In this document: piece after piece, positions 1 through 7,659 of the stretch
How positions within the stretch are numbered: the stretch's first letter is position 1
How the letters are laid out: each line of letters starts with the position of its first letter
NCBI GenBank assembly: GCA_965229605.1
Contig: OZ245892.1
Location: 496,001 to 560,000 of the forward strand
Length of the DNA: 64,000 nt
Origin: G965229605 sp965229605
GTDB lineage: Bacteria; Pseudomonadota; Alphaproteobacteria; CBDDJK01
Direction: 5' to 3'
Position numbers and translations under genes: made by a program
Notes under the pieces: generated by a model
What the model was told of the DNA's origin: nothing
Seen by the model: only the letters and a program-made list of their open reading frames with translations
Databases searched by the model: none

Positions 1-2
1 AG

Positions 3-1034
3 TGCCAGCGACAAGCCATTATCAAGAATTATTTTGCAGCCATGGCCAAGCAGATGCAAAGTCGTGCATTTTCTGCTCAGGCTAGCCAAGATATTGCAAC
101 CTGCATAAGTCATATTGATCAGCTGATCGTTCAAGCAGAAACTGAAAATATCAATTTCTTGATTGCTGCTAAGATACAATTTCTACTTCTAAGAATTCTT
201 GTCGAAGACGATGATAAAGATGGATTATATGAAGCAATCACGTTGTCCCGTGCCATTCAAAACAGGCAGTATGAGAGCAAGTGCCTTCGATTCTCAAATC
301 AAATTGCGGGTGTTTCATCATATGCGATTGATCAGCTAGAACAATCAATCAAATCAATCGCTAGACTTAGCCGATCAGAAGCGTTTAACCCGGTGCATAT
401 GCTGGAATTTTATGCTGCCTCACAAAATTTGTTTATCACCAGACTTTTCAATAGAAAACCATCAATTGATACGGGTGAAGCAGTAAATTGCCTTGCAGCA
501 GCTGAAGAACAAGATCCATATTTTAACGAACTTGGAATGTTAGCAAATTCCGTTGGTATGTCTTTTCTTTGTCAGGGCAGCACCAGTCAAGCTATAGATT
601 ACTTTATTAAAGCTGTTAGCTACTCAGCCGATCACTTGACTCATTTGAATATTAAGATGAATCTTGCAATCGCACATCAAATTCAAGGGAATAGCGCATC
701 TGAAACCCAACTGGAGATGTTATTCAACGAATATCGTCAAATCGAACTTGGGCCTAAATCACAGTATCATGCAGCTATGATGTTTGGGAACTTATGGCGG
801 ATTACAAAGTCACGGGATTTGAGGATTGAAATTGAGAAAGAGTCTGCAAAGCGAAAATTTATAACCCAAACTGAGTCGGGCCACCAAATCATATCGCATT
901 TGAAAAAACGTGGATTTCTTTTTATGCGTGACAGTTCTTTCACGGGTGAATATGGACGCTTTCTTGAAAACTCGGGACTGATGCCCGCCTTTCACTTCAA
1001 TTGGTCTACCCCGGTGGTGGGAGCATCAGTGTAA
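3..1034 (+). CDS. Helical-repeat (TPR-like) protein, 5' end outside the window
   Basis: The frame is open from the left edge of the window with no stop, so the first in-window ATG (position 42) is probably internal and this is the C-terminal part of a longer protein. The visible roughly 340 residues are almost wholly alpha-helical. A TPR-like helix pair lies around residues 155-200 counted from the ATG at 42 (LGMLANSVGMSFLCQG followed by AIDYFIKAV). I see no signal peptide, membrane segment or catalytic motif. The last 43 bases overlap the 3' end of the convergent ATP-grasp gene. Its A+T content is clearly higher than that of the chromosome to the right. Helical repeats of this type usually mediate protein contacts and also occur in the C-terminal halves of regulators and NTPases, so the full protein could be one of those. 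I do not recognise a family. Confidence 0.6.
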   Translation, partial: CQRQAIIKNYFAAMAKQMQSRAFSAQASQDIATCISHIDQLIVQAETENINFLIAAKIQFLLLRILVEDDDKDGLYEAITLSRAIQNRQYESKCLRFSNQIAGVSSYAIDQLEQSIKSIARLSRSEAFNPVHMLEFYAASQNLFITRLFNRKPSIDTGEAVNCLAAAEEQDPYFNELGMLANSVGMSFLCQGSTSQAIDYFIKAVSYSADHLTHLNIKMNLAIAHQIQGNSASETQLEMLFNEYRQIELGPKSQYHAAMMFGNLWRITKSRDLRIEIEKESAKRKFITQTESGHQIISHLKKRGFLFMRDSSFTGEYGRFLENSGLMPAFHFNWSTPVVGASV

Positions 1035-2104
1035 TAAGTAATCCAGCACAATAAGAAAAACAGCATTGCAGATTGCATGGCGGGGAGCATGTCGAAGAGT
1101 TCATGAATTTCTTTAGGCTGCACACCGCTTTGATTTAAATACGTCACTAAATGCTCTGCCCAGGAACCACTTGGGGTTATTGATGGGAGTACATTTATTT
1201 CCAGGAAATGCACGTCCTTAAGCCTAATTGGACAGTCAGGTTTTGGAATTTCCGATAATCTAGCATCAATCCGCGCTAAAGTCGTGACACCCAAACTCAT
1301 CGCTAAACGCGCACACGCACCATTAAAGCACTCTGCCGTTGAAGCGGCAACTCTCTTCATTTCACTGTCGGTAAACCGTTCAATTCCACGACCACTTGAA
1401 GCAAATTTTGCCTGAACATCCCAAAACCAGTCCCTGTTTTCTTGTTCTCTAGGGATTGTAATAGAAGATCGTATCACTTTGTACTGATTATTGATTGGGC
1501 TCATTATCAAATAAGAAGTCAGATCATAGCCTTGAATGAACTCCTGAACAAATTCGCCCTCCTGAACTTCTTCAAATGAAGTACTCCCTACACTTAGTCG
1601 TCTCACGCCGTAGCTATCACCTGCACACCTTGGTTTTATAATATAGCTCCCCTTAGCATCCGCTTCTGCGAAACTATTAAATTCCTTCGGAACAACCCAC
1701 CCCAATCCTTTAGCTACCTTGCTCGCAATCGGCTTGTTCTGACCTATGGCGATTGTTGGAGCCGAAGAAGGAAAAATTGCTTTACCCATTTTTGCGGCCA
1801 AAACAGCTGGAAGAAGCAGGTTTGACAACTCCAGAGAGCCTCCGGGGACATTGATTGCAAAATCGATTTTTTTATATTTTTCAGGGTTTATCGATAAGTC
1901 TAAAAATTGCTCTATGTTAAAAAAAACTGGGTATCCGCCAAGAAGATCAATGACATCAGCATAACCGGCAAGTGTCTCTGTGCGTTGTTTGAGATAATGC
2001 TTTGCTAGAAGATTCGAGTCGAAAGAATGCGCGTAGACGATTGCAACATTGGCTCCACGGACCTGCTCAGCGGATGCTTGAAGTCGACCAGAAAGAGTAT
2101 CCAT
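992..2104 (-). CDS. D-Ala-D-Ala ligase-like ATP-grasp enzyme
   Basis: 370 residues with ATP-grasp architecture. An N-terminal alpha/beta domain (about 15-110) leads into the ATP-binding half: Lys157 in SYIIKPRCAGDSYGV, the acidic stretch at 183-194 (GEFVQEFIQGYD), Arg278/Asp280 in ARIDARL, and the metal-binding Glu302/Asn304 in FLEINVLPSITPSGS. This resembles the E-x-N and Ser elements of D-Ala-D-Ala ligases. Such enzymes join a carboxylate to an amine through an acyl phosphate. The chromosomal ddl normally sits with mur genes, which are absent here, so this is more likely an accessory peptide or amino-acid ligase. Its 3' end overlaps the convergent gene by 43 bases. It lies 18 bases downstream of the recombinase stop on the same strand, and no convincing ribosome site precedes the ATG. 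It is A+T-rich, consistent with acquisition. The superfamily is solid; the substrate is unknown. Confidence 0.75.
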   Translation of the reverse strand: MDTLSGRLQASAEQVRGANVAIVYAHSFDSNLLAKHYLKQRTETLAGYADVIDLLGGYPVFFNIEQFLDLSINPEKYKKIDFAINVPGGSLELSNLLLPAVLAAKMGKAIFPSSAPTIAIGQNKPIASKVAKGLGWVVPKEFNSFAEADAKGSYIIKPRCAGDSYGVRRLSVGSTSFEEVQEGEFVQEFIQGYDLTSYLIMSPINNQYKVIRSSITIPREQENRDWFWDVQAKFASSGRGIERFTDSEMKRVAASTAECFNGACARLAMSLGVTTLARIDARLSEIPKPDCPIRLKDVHFLEINVLPSITPSGSWAEHLVTYLNQSGVQPKEIHELFDMLPAMQSAMLFFLLCWITYYTDAPTTGVDQLK

Positions 2105-2131
2105 AATTCTTAGTTATTGTAACTAAGAATT
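2105..2131. repeat. Perfect 27-bp inverted repeat at recombinase/cassette junction
   Basis: Arms AATTCTTAGTTA (2105-2116) and TAACTAAGAATT (2120-2131) are exact reverse complements around a 3-base centre. The recombinase stop codon (TAG, 2123-2125 on the minus strand) lies inside the right arm, and the ATP-grasp ATG begins immediately after the left arm. No T-run follows on the minus strand, so it is not a standard intrinsic terminator. It could be an intercistronic hairpin, a regulator site or a recombination site. Confidence 0.8.
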
Positions 2132-3049
2132 GATTTGCTTGATGGTGTCGGCGCGTTCGAGGGCGGCAAGCAGCGAATTATCAGAGACTTGAGTATAGAG
2201 CTCGGTTGTTGCAATACTGGCATGGCCAAGCAGGCGCTGGACAATTCTTATATCAACGCCTTCCTCGATCAGCAGGGTTGCTGCAGAGTGGCGAAATTTA
2301 TGGGGTGTGATTTTACTTTCAAGTTGTAATGTTTGTGAAATCACATGGAGTCGCTTGCGAAAAGCGGCCTCGGTTAATCGCTGTCCATGGGCATTGACCA
2401 AAAGAAAATCATGCGTAAAATCTTGACTTGAACGCCATATCCAATAGGTGCGGAAATCCTCCAGCAGCTTTTTATTTGTTAGATAGACGGTCCGTTCGCG
2501 TGCTCCTTTTCCCATCACACGAATACGTTGTCCTATCCCTGAAATATTTTGTAATGTCAGATGTGTGAGTTCGCCAATCCGTAAGCCGGTTGCGATCAAC
2601 ATCCGGATGGCGAGGCCGGTGACCGTGTTTATTTTGTAAGCGCGCGTGCAGGTGCTCTCTATCAGCAGGGGAGAGGTTTGGGCACAAATTATCTTCAGCG
2701 ACTGGCGATCCACAGGGCGCGGGAGTCGCTTTGGAACTTTGATATTGAGTGTCAAATTTGAAAAGGGGGAGGAGGTTTGATCGTTTTTCGCTATCCAGCT
2801 GAAGAATTTTCTCAATGTGACCATGCGCCGACGAATAGTGGCTGGGCCTTGTTTTTTATGATCGCGTAAATGACAGAGATAATCTGTTATGAGGGTTGGC
2901 TCGGTCACTTTTGGATGATTGAAGGGCCGGGAGAAAGCCAGAAACGCCATTAAATCCTGACGATAGGCTTTTATACTATTGAGGCTAAGTCCTCTTTGAT
3001 TTTCATTATAGAGCAGGAAATTTTCAATTTTCTGGGCCAATTCAGACAT
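2123..3049 (-). CDS. xerC: XerC-like tyrosine recombinase
   Basis: 308 residues with an N-terminal SAM-like DNA-binding domain (about 1-90) and a C-terminal catalytic domain. The full tyrosine-recombinase set is visible: Arg157 (ATGLRIGEL), Lys181 (VMGKGARERTVYL), His250 and Arg253 (TPHKFRHSA), His276 (LLGHASIATT) and the nucleophile Tyr285. The ATG at 3049 is preferred over one four codons upstream because GGAG lies 6 bases before it. Length and motifs match chromosomal XerC, which resolves chromosome dimers at dif with XerD. An integrase of a mobile cassette has the same signatures, and the adjacent A+T-rich pair makes that alternative worth keeping. The 3' end is embedded in the 27-bp palindrome. 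Its composition is closer to the chromosome than that of the cassette. Confidence 0.8.
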   Translation of the reverse strand: MSELAQKIENFLLYNENQRGLSLNSIKAYRQDLMAFLAFSRPFNHPKVTEPTLITDYLCHLRDHKKQGPATIRRRMVTLRKFFSWIAKNDQTSSPFSNLTLNIKVPKRLPRPVDRQSLKIICAQTSPLLIESTCTRAYKINTVTGLAIRMLIATGLRIGELTHLTLQNISGIGQRIRVMGKGARERTVYLTNKKLLEDFRTYWIWRSSQDFTHDFLLVNAHGQRLTEAAFRKRLHVISQTLQLESKITPHKFRHSAATLLIEEGVDIRIVQRLLGHASIATTELYTQVSDNSLLAALERADTIKQINS

Positions 3050-3273
3050 ATTTTTCTCCATTACTTTTTATAAGGATTTACAGTAGAATTGGCTGGTAAA
3101 AGAGGGAAGTGACTAAAAGCAAATCCTTTAACGTGCCTGGGATAATTCTTATGCGTAATAAAATAAGGCTTTTTCTGATCGGTTGCAGGCATTATACCTT
3201 TGTATATGAGTGAATTTGCGCATAAGCAGCGTTAATCAATAAGGCGTTAATCAAAAAACAGGGAGGGTATGTG
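3050..3273. other. Divergent intergenic region, recombinase / tctC
   Basis: About 220 bases between divergently transcribed genes; it must contain both promoters. It is A+T-rich and includes an 11-bp direct repeat near the tctC end (listed separately). I could not pick a convincing -35/-10 pair. Confidence 0.5.
3229..3254 (+). repeat. 11-bp direct repeat upstream of tctC
   Basis: GCGTTAATCAA occurs at 3229-3239 and again at 3244-3254, a spacing of 15 bp start to start, directly ahead of the tctC ribosome site (GGGAGGG, 3261-3267). Tandem half-sites here could bind a regulator of the transporter operon or reflect replication slippage. Confidence 0.6.
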
Positions 3274-4389
3274 ATGTTTCGATTGAGTAAAATAGCGATG
3301 GGTCGGGCAGGATTTATACGACAGGCAATGTTGGGCCTGAGTTTTGTCGTTGGCTTGAGCTTCACACAGGCGCAAGCTGCAACCGATCTTTCGGGCAAAA
3401 CGATTGAATGGATTATTCCGTTTTCTGAAACTGGTGGATCAGCCAAATGGGCGAATTTCTTTGCCCCGCTTTTGTCTGAAGCCTTGCCGGGTGAGCCAAC
3501 GGTTGTTGTCAAATTTATGCCCGGAGCCGGATCAACCAAAGGCGCCAACTGGTTTCAAAAGCAAAAGCATAAAGACGGGACCCTGCTTTTCGGGACATCC
3601 GGGTCAACCCAGTTTCCCTATTTGTTGGGCGATCCGCGGGTCAGATATGAATATAATGACTGGCTTCCGGTCATGGCCTCAGGCACGGGCGGTGTCGCCT
3701 ATCTGAACCCTTCTGACGGGGCTGATTTTGACGGCTCAGCCAATAACCTGCAAGGCCGCAGCTTTATTTATGGCAGCCAGGGAGCCACCCGGCTTGATCT
3801 TGTGCCATTGCTGGCCTGGAAAATGCTGGGTTTGAATGTTGAGCCAGTGTTCGGGATCAAAGGCCGTGGTGATGGGCGCCTGATGTTTGAACGTGGCGAA
3901 GCAACCATTGATTACCAGACCTCGTCATCCTATCTTTCAGGCTCTCGCCCATTGGTTGAAGCTGGAAAAGCTGTGCCGATGATGAGCTGGGGTGCGCTGG
4001 ATGCAAATGGCAATATCATCCGTGATCCGACCTTCCCGGACATGCCATCTTTCAAGGAAGTCTGCGAAGCTACAAACGGCTGCGAAACCTCCGGGGAAGC
4101 ATGGGAAGCCTGGAAGGCCTTCTTTATTGCAGGTTTTCCGGTGCAAAAGCTGGCCTTTTTACCCGCCGGGACTCCGCAGGATATGATTGACACCTATAGC
4201 AAGGCATTCCAGGCGGTGGTTGATCGGGCTGATTTTTCTGAAATAGCCGCCAAGCGGGTCGGAAAATATCCGGTCTTTATTGGCTCTGACACGCAATCGG
4301 CCTTGCAAAGCGCGACATCGGTTCCTGATTCAGCCCGGCAATATGTCCTGAACTGGCTGAAAGAGGACTACGGCGTCGAGATGAACTAA
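3274..4389 (+). CDS. tctC: TctC-family tripartite tricarboxylate transporter substrate-binding protein
   Basis: 371 residues. The N-terminus is a Sec signal peptide: basic start, hydrophobic segment around 18-30, and a likely cut after AQA near residue 36. The mature protein has the TctC/Bug fold signature, with a beta strand and loop 'IEWIIPFSETGGSAKWA' near its start, where the carboxylate-binding loop sits, and 'VVVKFMPGAGSTKGANW' after it. TctC proteins bind carboxylates in the periplasm and deliver them to the TctA/TctB permease, encoded next. The ATG at 3274 was chosen over the GTG at 3271 because the GGGAGGG site then lies 6 bases upstream. A hairpin follows the stop codon, as is common where the binding protein is needed in excess over the permease. 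Ligand identity cannot be read from sequence; the PrpF-like gene downstream suggests a tricarboxylate or unsaturated relative. Confidence 0.85.
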   Translation: MFRLSKIAMGRAGFIRQAMLGLSFVVGLSFTQAQAATDLSGKTIEWIIPFSETGGSAKWANFFAPLLSEALPGEPTVVVKFMPGAGSTKGANWFQKQKHKDGTLLFGTSGSTQFPYLLGDPRVRYEYNDWLPVMASGTGGVAYLNPSDGADFDGSANNLQGRSFIYGSQGATRLDLVPLLAWKMLGLNVEPVFGIKGRGDGRLMFERGEATIDYQTSSSYLSGSRPLVEAGKAVPMMSWGALDANGNIIRDPTFPDMPSFKEVCEATNGCETSGEAWEAWKAFFIAGFPVQKLAFLPAGTPQDMIDTYSKAFQAVVDRADFSEIAAKRVGKYPVFIGSDTQSALQSATSVPDSARQYVLNWLKEDYGVEMN

Positions 4390-4421
4390 AGACCATTTTT
4401 CAGACTGAAAACAGACTGATG

Positions 4422-4442
4422 GGGGAAGGATCTTCCTTCCCC
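4422..4442 (+). promoter_or_regulatory. Intercistronic hairpin between tctC and tctA
   Basis: Arms GGGGAAGGA (4422-4430) and TCCTTCCCC (4434-4442) enclose a 3-base loop. The stem is very stable and is followed by a T-rich but interrupted stretch. It is likely a partial terminator or an RNA 3'-end stabiliser that lowers permease expression relative to the binding protein. Confidence 0.65.
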
Positions 4443-4507
4443 TGTTGGTTCTTCCTGTTGGCTTGGCAGTTTATTAAAATCAAGTATTCCATTTATGCGG
4501 GGGTATA

Positions 4508-6544
4508 ATGGATAGTTTTATCGACTCCTTTCCCATTCTCCTGAGTTCCTGGGCGGCGATCATTCAGGCCGATGTCCTGGGCTATTTGATTCTTGGTGTC
4601 GTCATGGGGCTGGCTGTCGGCGTCTTCCCCGGGCTTGGCGGCATTGCCGGGCTTTCCCTGCTGCTGCCTTTTATGTTCGGAATGGAGCCTGTCTATGGAC
4701 TGGCTTTGATGATTGGTATGGTGGCGGTCGTCCCAACATCAGATACTTTTGCCTCGGTCCTGATGGGGATTCCCGGAAGCTCGGCCTCCCAGGCAACCGT
4801 GCTTGACGGATTCCCGCTGGCTAAAAAAGGCCATGCAGCACGGGCTCTGTCAGCCGCTTTTTCATCCTCCATGTTTGGCGGGCTGGTGGGGGCTCTGTTC
4901 CTGACATTCTTTATCCTGATTGCCCGCCCGATCATTCTGCTTTTCGGCCTGCCTGAAATGCTGATGGTGACCATCCTCGGCCTCAGCATGGTGGCCGTGC
5001 TGGCCGGGCAAGTCGCGCTAAAGGGATTGGCGGCAGCGGCACTCGGCCTGATGATTGGCACGATTGGAGAAGCCGATGCCGGGGGCAGCTTGCGCATGGC
5101 CAGCTACGATATCCCCTATCTGACCGACGGGCTAAAGCTGGTGATTGTCGGGCTGGGGATTTTTGCAATCCCCGAAATTATTTCCCTGCTGCGCCAGGAC
5201 CAGGCGATTTCGCAGCAAGCTATTCTTGGCTCTGGATGGATCAAGGGCATAAAGGACTGGTTCGCCAATATCATGCTTTCTATTCGCTGTTCGGTAATCG
5301 GGGTGATTGTCGGGGTGATTCCAGGGCTTGGTGGCTCCGTTGTTGACTGGATTGCCTATGGACATACCGTTCAGACAACCCGCGATAAATCCGGCTTTGG
5401 CAAAGGTGAAATCCGCGGGGTCATCGGCCCTGAAAGCTCCAACAACGCAAAAGAAGGCGGCGGGCTTGTTCCTACCCTGCTGTTCGGGATTCCAGGCTCG
5501 GGGTCGATGGCCATCTTTATTGGCGCAGTTGCCCTGCTCGGCTCCGGCGATATCGAAGTCGGCCCGGCAATGCTCAATAATAACCTCGATATCACCTATA
5601 TGATTGTCTGGTTGCTGGCACTGGGCAACGTTTTTGGCACTCTATTCTGTATCGCCGCCTCCGGCAGTATCGCAAAACTGACAGCGATTCGTTTTACTTA
5701 TCTGGCTCCCTTCCTGTTTATGCTGATCTGCTTTGCCGCCTTTCAGTCTGGCCAGACATTTGAAGACTTGCTGGCCCTGTTTGCGCTGGGATTGATCGGG
5801 ATTTTTCTGAAACGCTTTGACTGGTCAAGGCCGGCTTTTCTGATCGGTTTTGTCCTGTCCAATCCGGTTGAAAAATTCTCCAATCAGGCCTTTCAGATTG
5901 CCAGCTTTCGCTTCCGGGACAGTTTTGAAGCCGGAATGAGTTATATTTTCAGCCCGATTGTGATTATTCTCCTGATCATCACCGTGGTATCCGTTGTTCT
6001 CGGCATACGTCAGGCCAAACGCATCCGTTCGGAAGGCGAAACCACGGCTGGTGGCAAGCGCGGCCCGCTTATCTTCCTGCTGGTCATAGCTGCTTATTTC
6101 CTTATCGCCCTGATCAATGCCCAGATGATTCCTGACTTTAACCTGACTGATAAGATCGTCCCTCTGACGGTTGGCACCATCGGGCTGCTCTGTTGCGCTC
6201 TTCTGCTTGTTCAAATGCGCCGCCAGCCTGCCGGACATATTATTTTTGCTGATCAGAACATCAGCAAAGACGGGACATCGACTCCTTATGGATTATGGGG
6301 AAGTCTGGGGTGGTTCGCCAGTTTGATCATCGGGACCTGGTTTGTCGGCTTTATTCTGGCCCTAGCCGGGTTTCTTGTCGCTTTTCTCAGGATACGGGCT
6401 CAGTGCAGTTGGCAGAAAACATTTATTTTGACAGTTTGCGGCATCGGCTTGATGTGTTTCATGGCCTGGCTGCTGAATCGTAATTTCCCGGCCGGGCTGC
6501 TGCAATCCTTTATTGATTTGCCCTGGCCTCTTGCGGGTTATTGA
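4508..6544 (+). CDS. Fused TctA-TctB permease of a tripartite tricarboxylate transporter
   Basis: 678 residues, against about 500 for a lone TctA. Residues 1-500 are a TctA-type permease with many membrane helices and the family glycine-rich motifs (GVFPGLGGIAGLSLLLPF near 38-55; VIPGLGGSVVDWIAYG near 270; GGGLVPTLLFGIPGSGSMA near 318). After a basic linker (about 505-520, RQAKRIRSEG), residues 520-678 contain about four further membrane helices of TctB type. That makes a TctA-TctB fusion, so both membrane subunits come from one gene and tctC supplies the third component. These are sodium- or proton-driven importers. GGGGG lies about 5 bases before the ATG. The TGA overlaps the ATG of the next gene as TGATG, which points to translational coupling. 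Confidence 0.85.
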   Translation: MDSFIDSFPILLSSWAAIIQADVLGYLILGVVMGLAVGVFPGLGGIAGLSLLLPFMFGMEPVYGLALMIGMVAVVPTSDTFASVLMGIPGSSASQATVLDGFPLAKKGHAARALSAAFSSSMFGGLVGALFLTFFILIARPIILLFGLPEMLMVTILGLSMVAVLAGQVALKGLAAAALGLMIGTIGEADAGGSLRMASYDIPYLTDGLKLVIVGLGIFAIPEIISLLRQDQAISQQAILGSGWIKGIKDWFANIMLSIRCSVIGVIVGVIPGLGGSVVDWIAYGHTVQTTRDKSGFGKGEIRGVIGPESSNNAKEGGGLVPTLLFGIPGSGSMAIFIGAVALLGSGDIEVGPAMLNNNLDITYMIVWLLALGNVFGTLFCIAASGSIAKLTAIRFTYLAPFLFMLICFAAFQSGQTFEDLLALFALGLIGIFLKRFDWSRPAFLIGFVLSNPVEKFSNQAFQIASFRFRDSFEAGMSYIFSPIVIILLIITVVSVVLGIRQAKRIRSEGETTAGGKRGPLIFLLVIAAYFLIALINAQMIPDFNLTDKIVPLTVGTIGLLCCALLLVQMRRQPAGHIIFADQNISKDGTSTPYGLWGSLGWFASLIIGTWFVGFILALAGFLVAFLRIRAQCSWQKTFILTVCGIGLMCFMAWLLNRNFPAGLLQSFIDLPWPLAGY

Positions 6545-7641
6545 TGAGCCAAACCGCTATTCCCTATGTTTTTATGCGCGGCGGAACCTCGCGCGGGCCC
6601 TATTTCAGGCGGGGTGATCTCCCTGAAGAACGTGAAACCTTGTCGAAGGTTCTGATTGCCGCAATCGGTGGCGGTCATCGGCTGAATATTGACGGGTTGG
6701 GCGGTGGCGATGCCGTCACCACCAAAGTGGCCATGCTGTCAAAATCCGATGATGAATGGGCGGATATTGATTATTTCTTTGCGCAAGTGGCGGTTGAAAA
6801 GACATTGGTCGATTATACACCGACCTGCGGTAATATTCTGGTTGGGGCGGGTCCGGCAGCGATTGAACTGGGGCTTGTGGCTGCACAGGAAGGAACGACT
6901 CCGGTCAAGATTCGGGCGATCAATACGGGGGCGCGTGTGCTTTCCCATGTGTTAACGCAGGATGGCGCAGTGGTTTATGATGGAGATGTGGAAATCGCAG
7001 GTGTGCCAGGGACGGCAGCCGCTGTTAGCCTGTCCTTTCTGGATGTGATTGGCGGAACAACCGGGGCTTTATTGCCAACCGGAAATCTGCAAGATGAGAT
7101 AGACGGGGTGAAGGTCACCTGCCTTGATGTCGCCATGCCGGTTGTGATTGCTCGTGCTTCTGATCTGGGGGTGAGCGGCTATGAAAGCGCGCAGGAACTT
7201 GATGACAATCGCCCATTTTTTGATCGCATGGAGGGCATACGCCGCAAAGCTGGTCCGATGATGGGTCTGGGGGATGTGGCGCAGTCTGTTGTCCCTAAAT
7301 TTGCCGTGGTTGCGCCACCTCAACAGGGCGGAGAGCTTGCTGCGCGCTATTTCATGCCCTGGAAGACGCATCCGGCCATGGCGATTACGGGCGCACAATG
7401 TATTGCGGCTTGCGGCTTGATCCCTGGAACAGTTGCGGATGGTTTATGCGCGCGGCCTGAAACCAGTCCGGTTTCTTATCGTATCGAACATGCATCGGGC
7501 CTGCTGGAGGTCCTGATTGATTTTTCACAAGATGAGGCCAACGGTTTTTCCCTGCATTCAGCCGGGCTGGTCCGCACCGCCCGCAAACTGGCTGATGGCA
7601 AGGTCTATATCCCGTCTGCTATCTGGGATGGCTTATTGTAA
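6544..7641 (+). CDS. PrpF/GalD-family isomerase (4-oxalomesaconate tautomerase-like)
   Basis: 365 residues of the PrpF family, related to diaminopimelate epimerase. It carries the characteristic N-terminus (FMRGGTSRGPYF), IDGLGGGDAVTTK near residue 50, and the catalytic Cys of TPTCGNILVG near 98; a second Cys lies in GAQCIAACGL. Members include PrpF (aconitate isomerisation in the 2-methylcitrate pathway) and GalD/LigU (4-oxalomesaconate tautomerisation or isomerisation in gallate and protocatechuate 4,5-cleavage). The MRGGTSRGPYF start is closer to what I recall for GalD-type proteins. No prpBCD or gal/lig genes are in the window. Translational coupling to the tricarboxylate permease suggests it interconverts the imported acid. 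A TTG at 6541 is an alternative start. Confidence 0.75.
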   Translation: MSQTAIPYVFMRGGTSRGPYFRRGDLPEERETLSKVLIAAIGGGHRLNIDGLGGGDAVTTKVAMLSKSDDEWADIDYFFAQVAVEKTLVDYTPTCGNILVGAGPAAIELGLVAAQEGTTPVKIRAINTGARVLSHVLTQDGAVVYDGDVEIAGVPGTAAAVSLSFLDVIGGTTGALLPTGNLQDEIDGVKVTCLDVAMPVVIARASDLGVSGYESAQELDDNRPFFDRMEGIRRKAGPMMGLGDVAQSVVPKFAVVAPPQQGGELAARYFMPWKTHPAMAITGAQCIAACGLIPGTVADGLCARPETSPVSYRIEHASGLLEVLIDFSQDEANGFSLHSAGLVRTARKLADGKVYIPSAIWDGLL

Positions 7642-7659
7642 AGTTACTATTAGAAATAA

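Noticed and set aside
2123..3049. Proven integrative element at the left edge
   Set aside because: Only one candidate end is visible, no direct repeats or tRNA target were found, and the recombinase is as consistent with housekeeping XerC as with an integrase.
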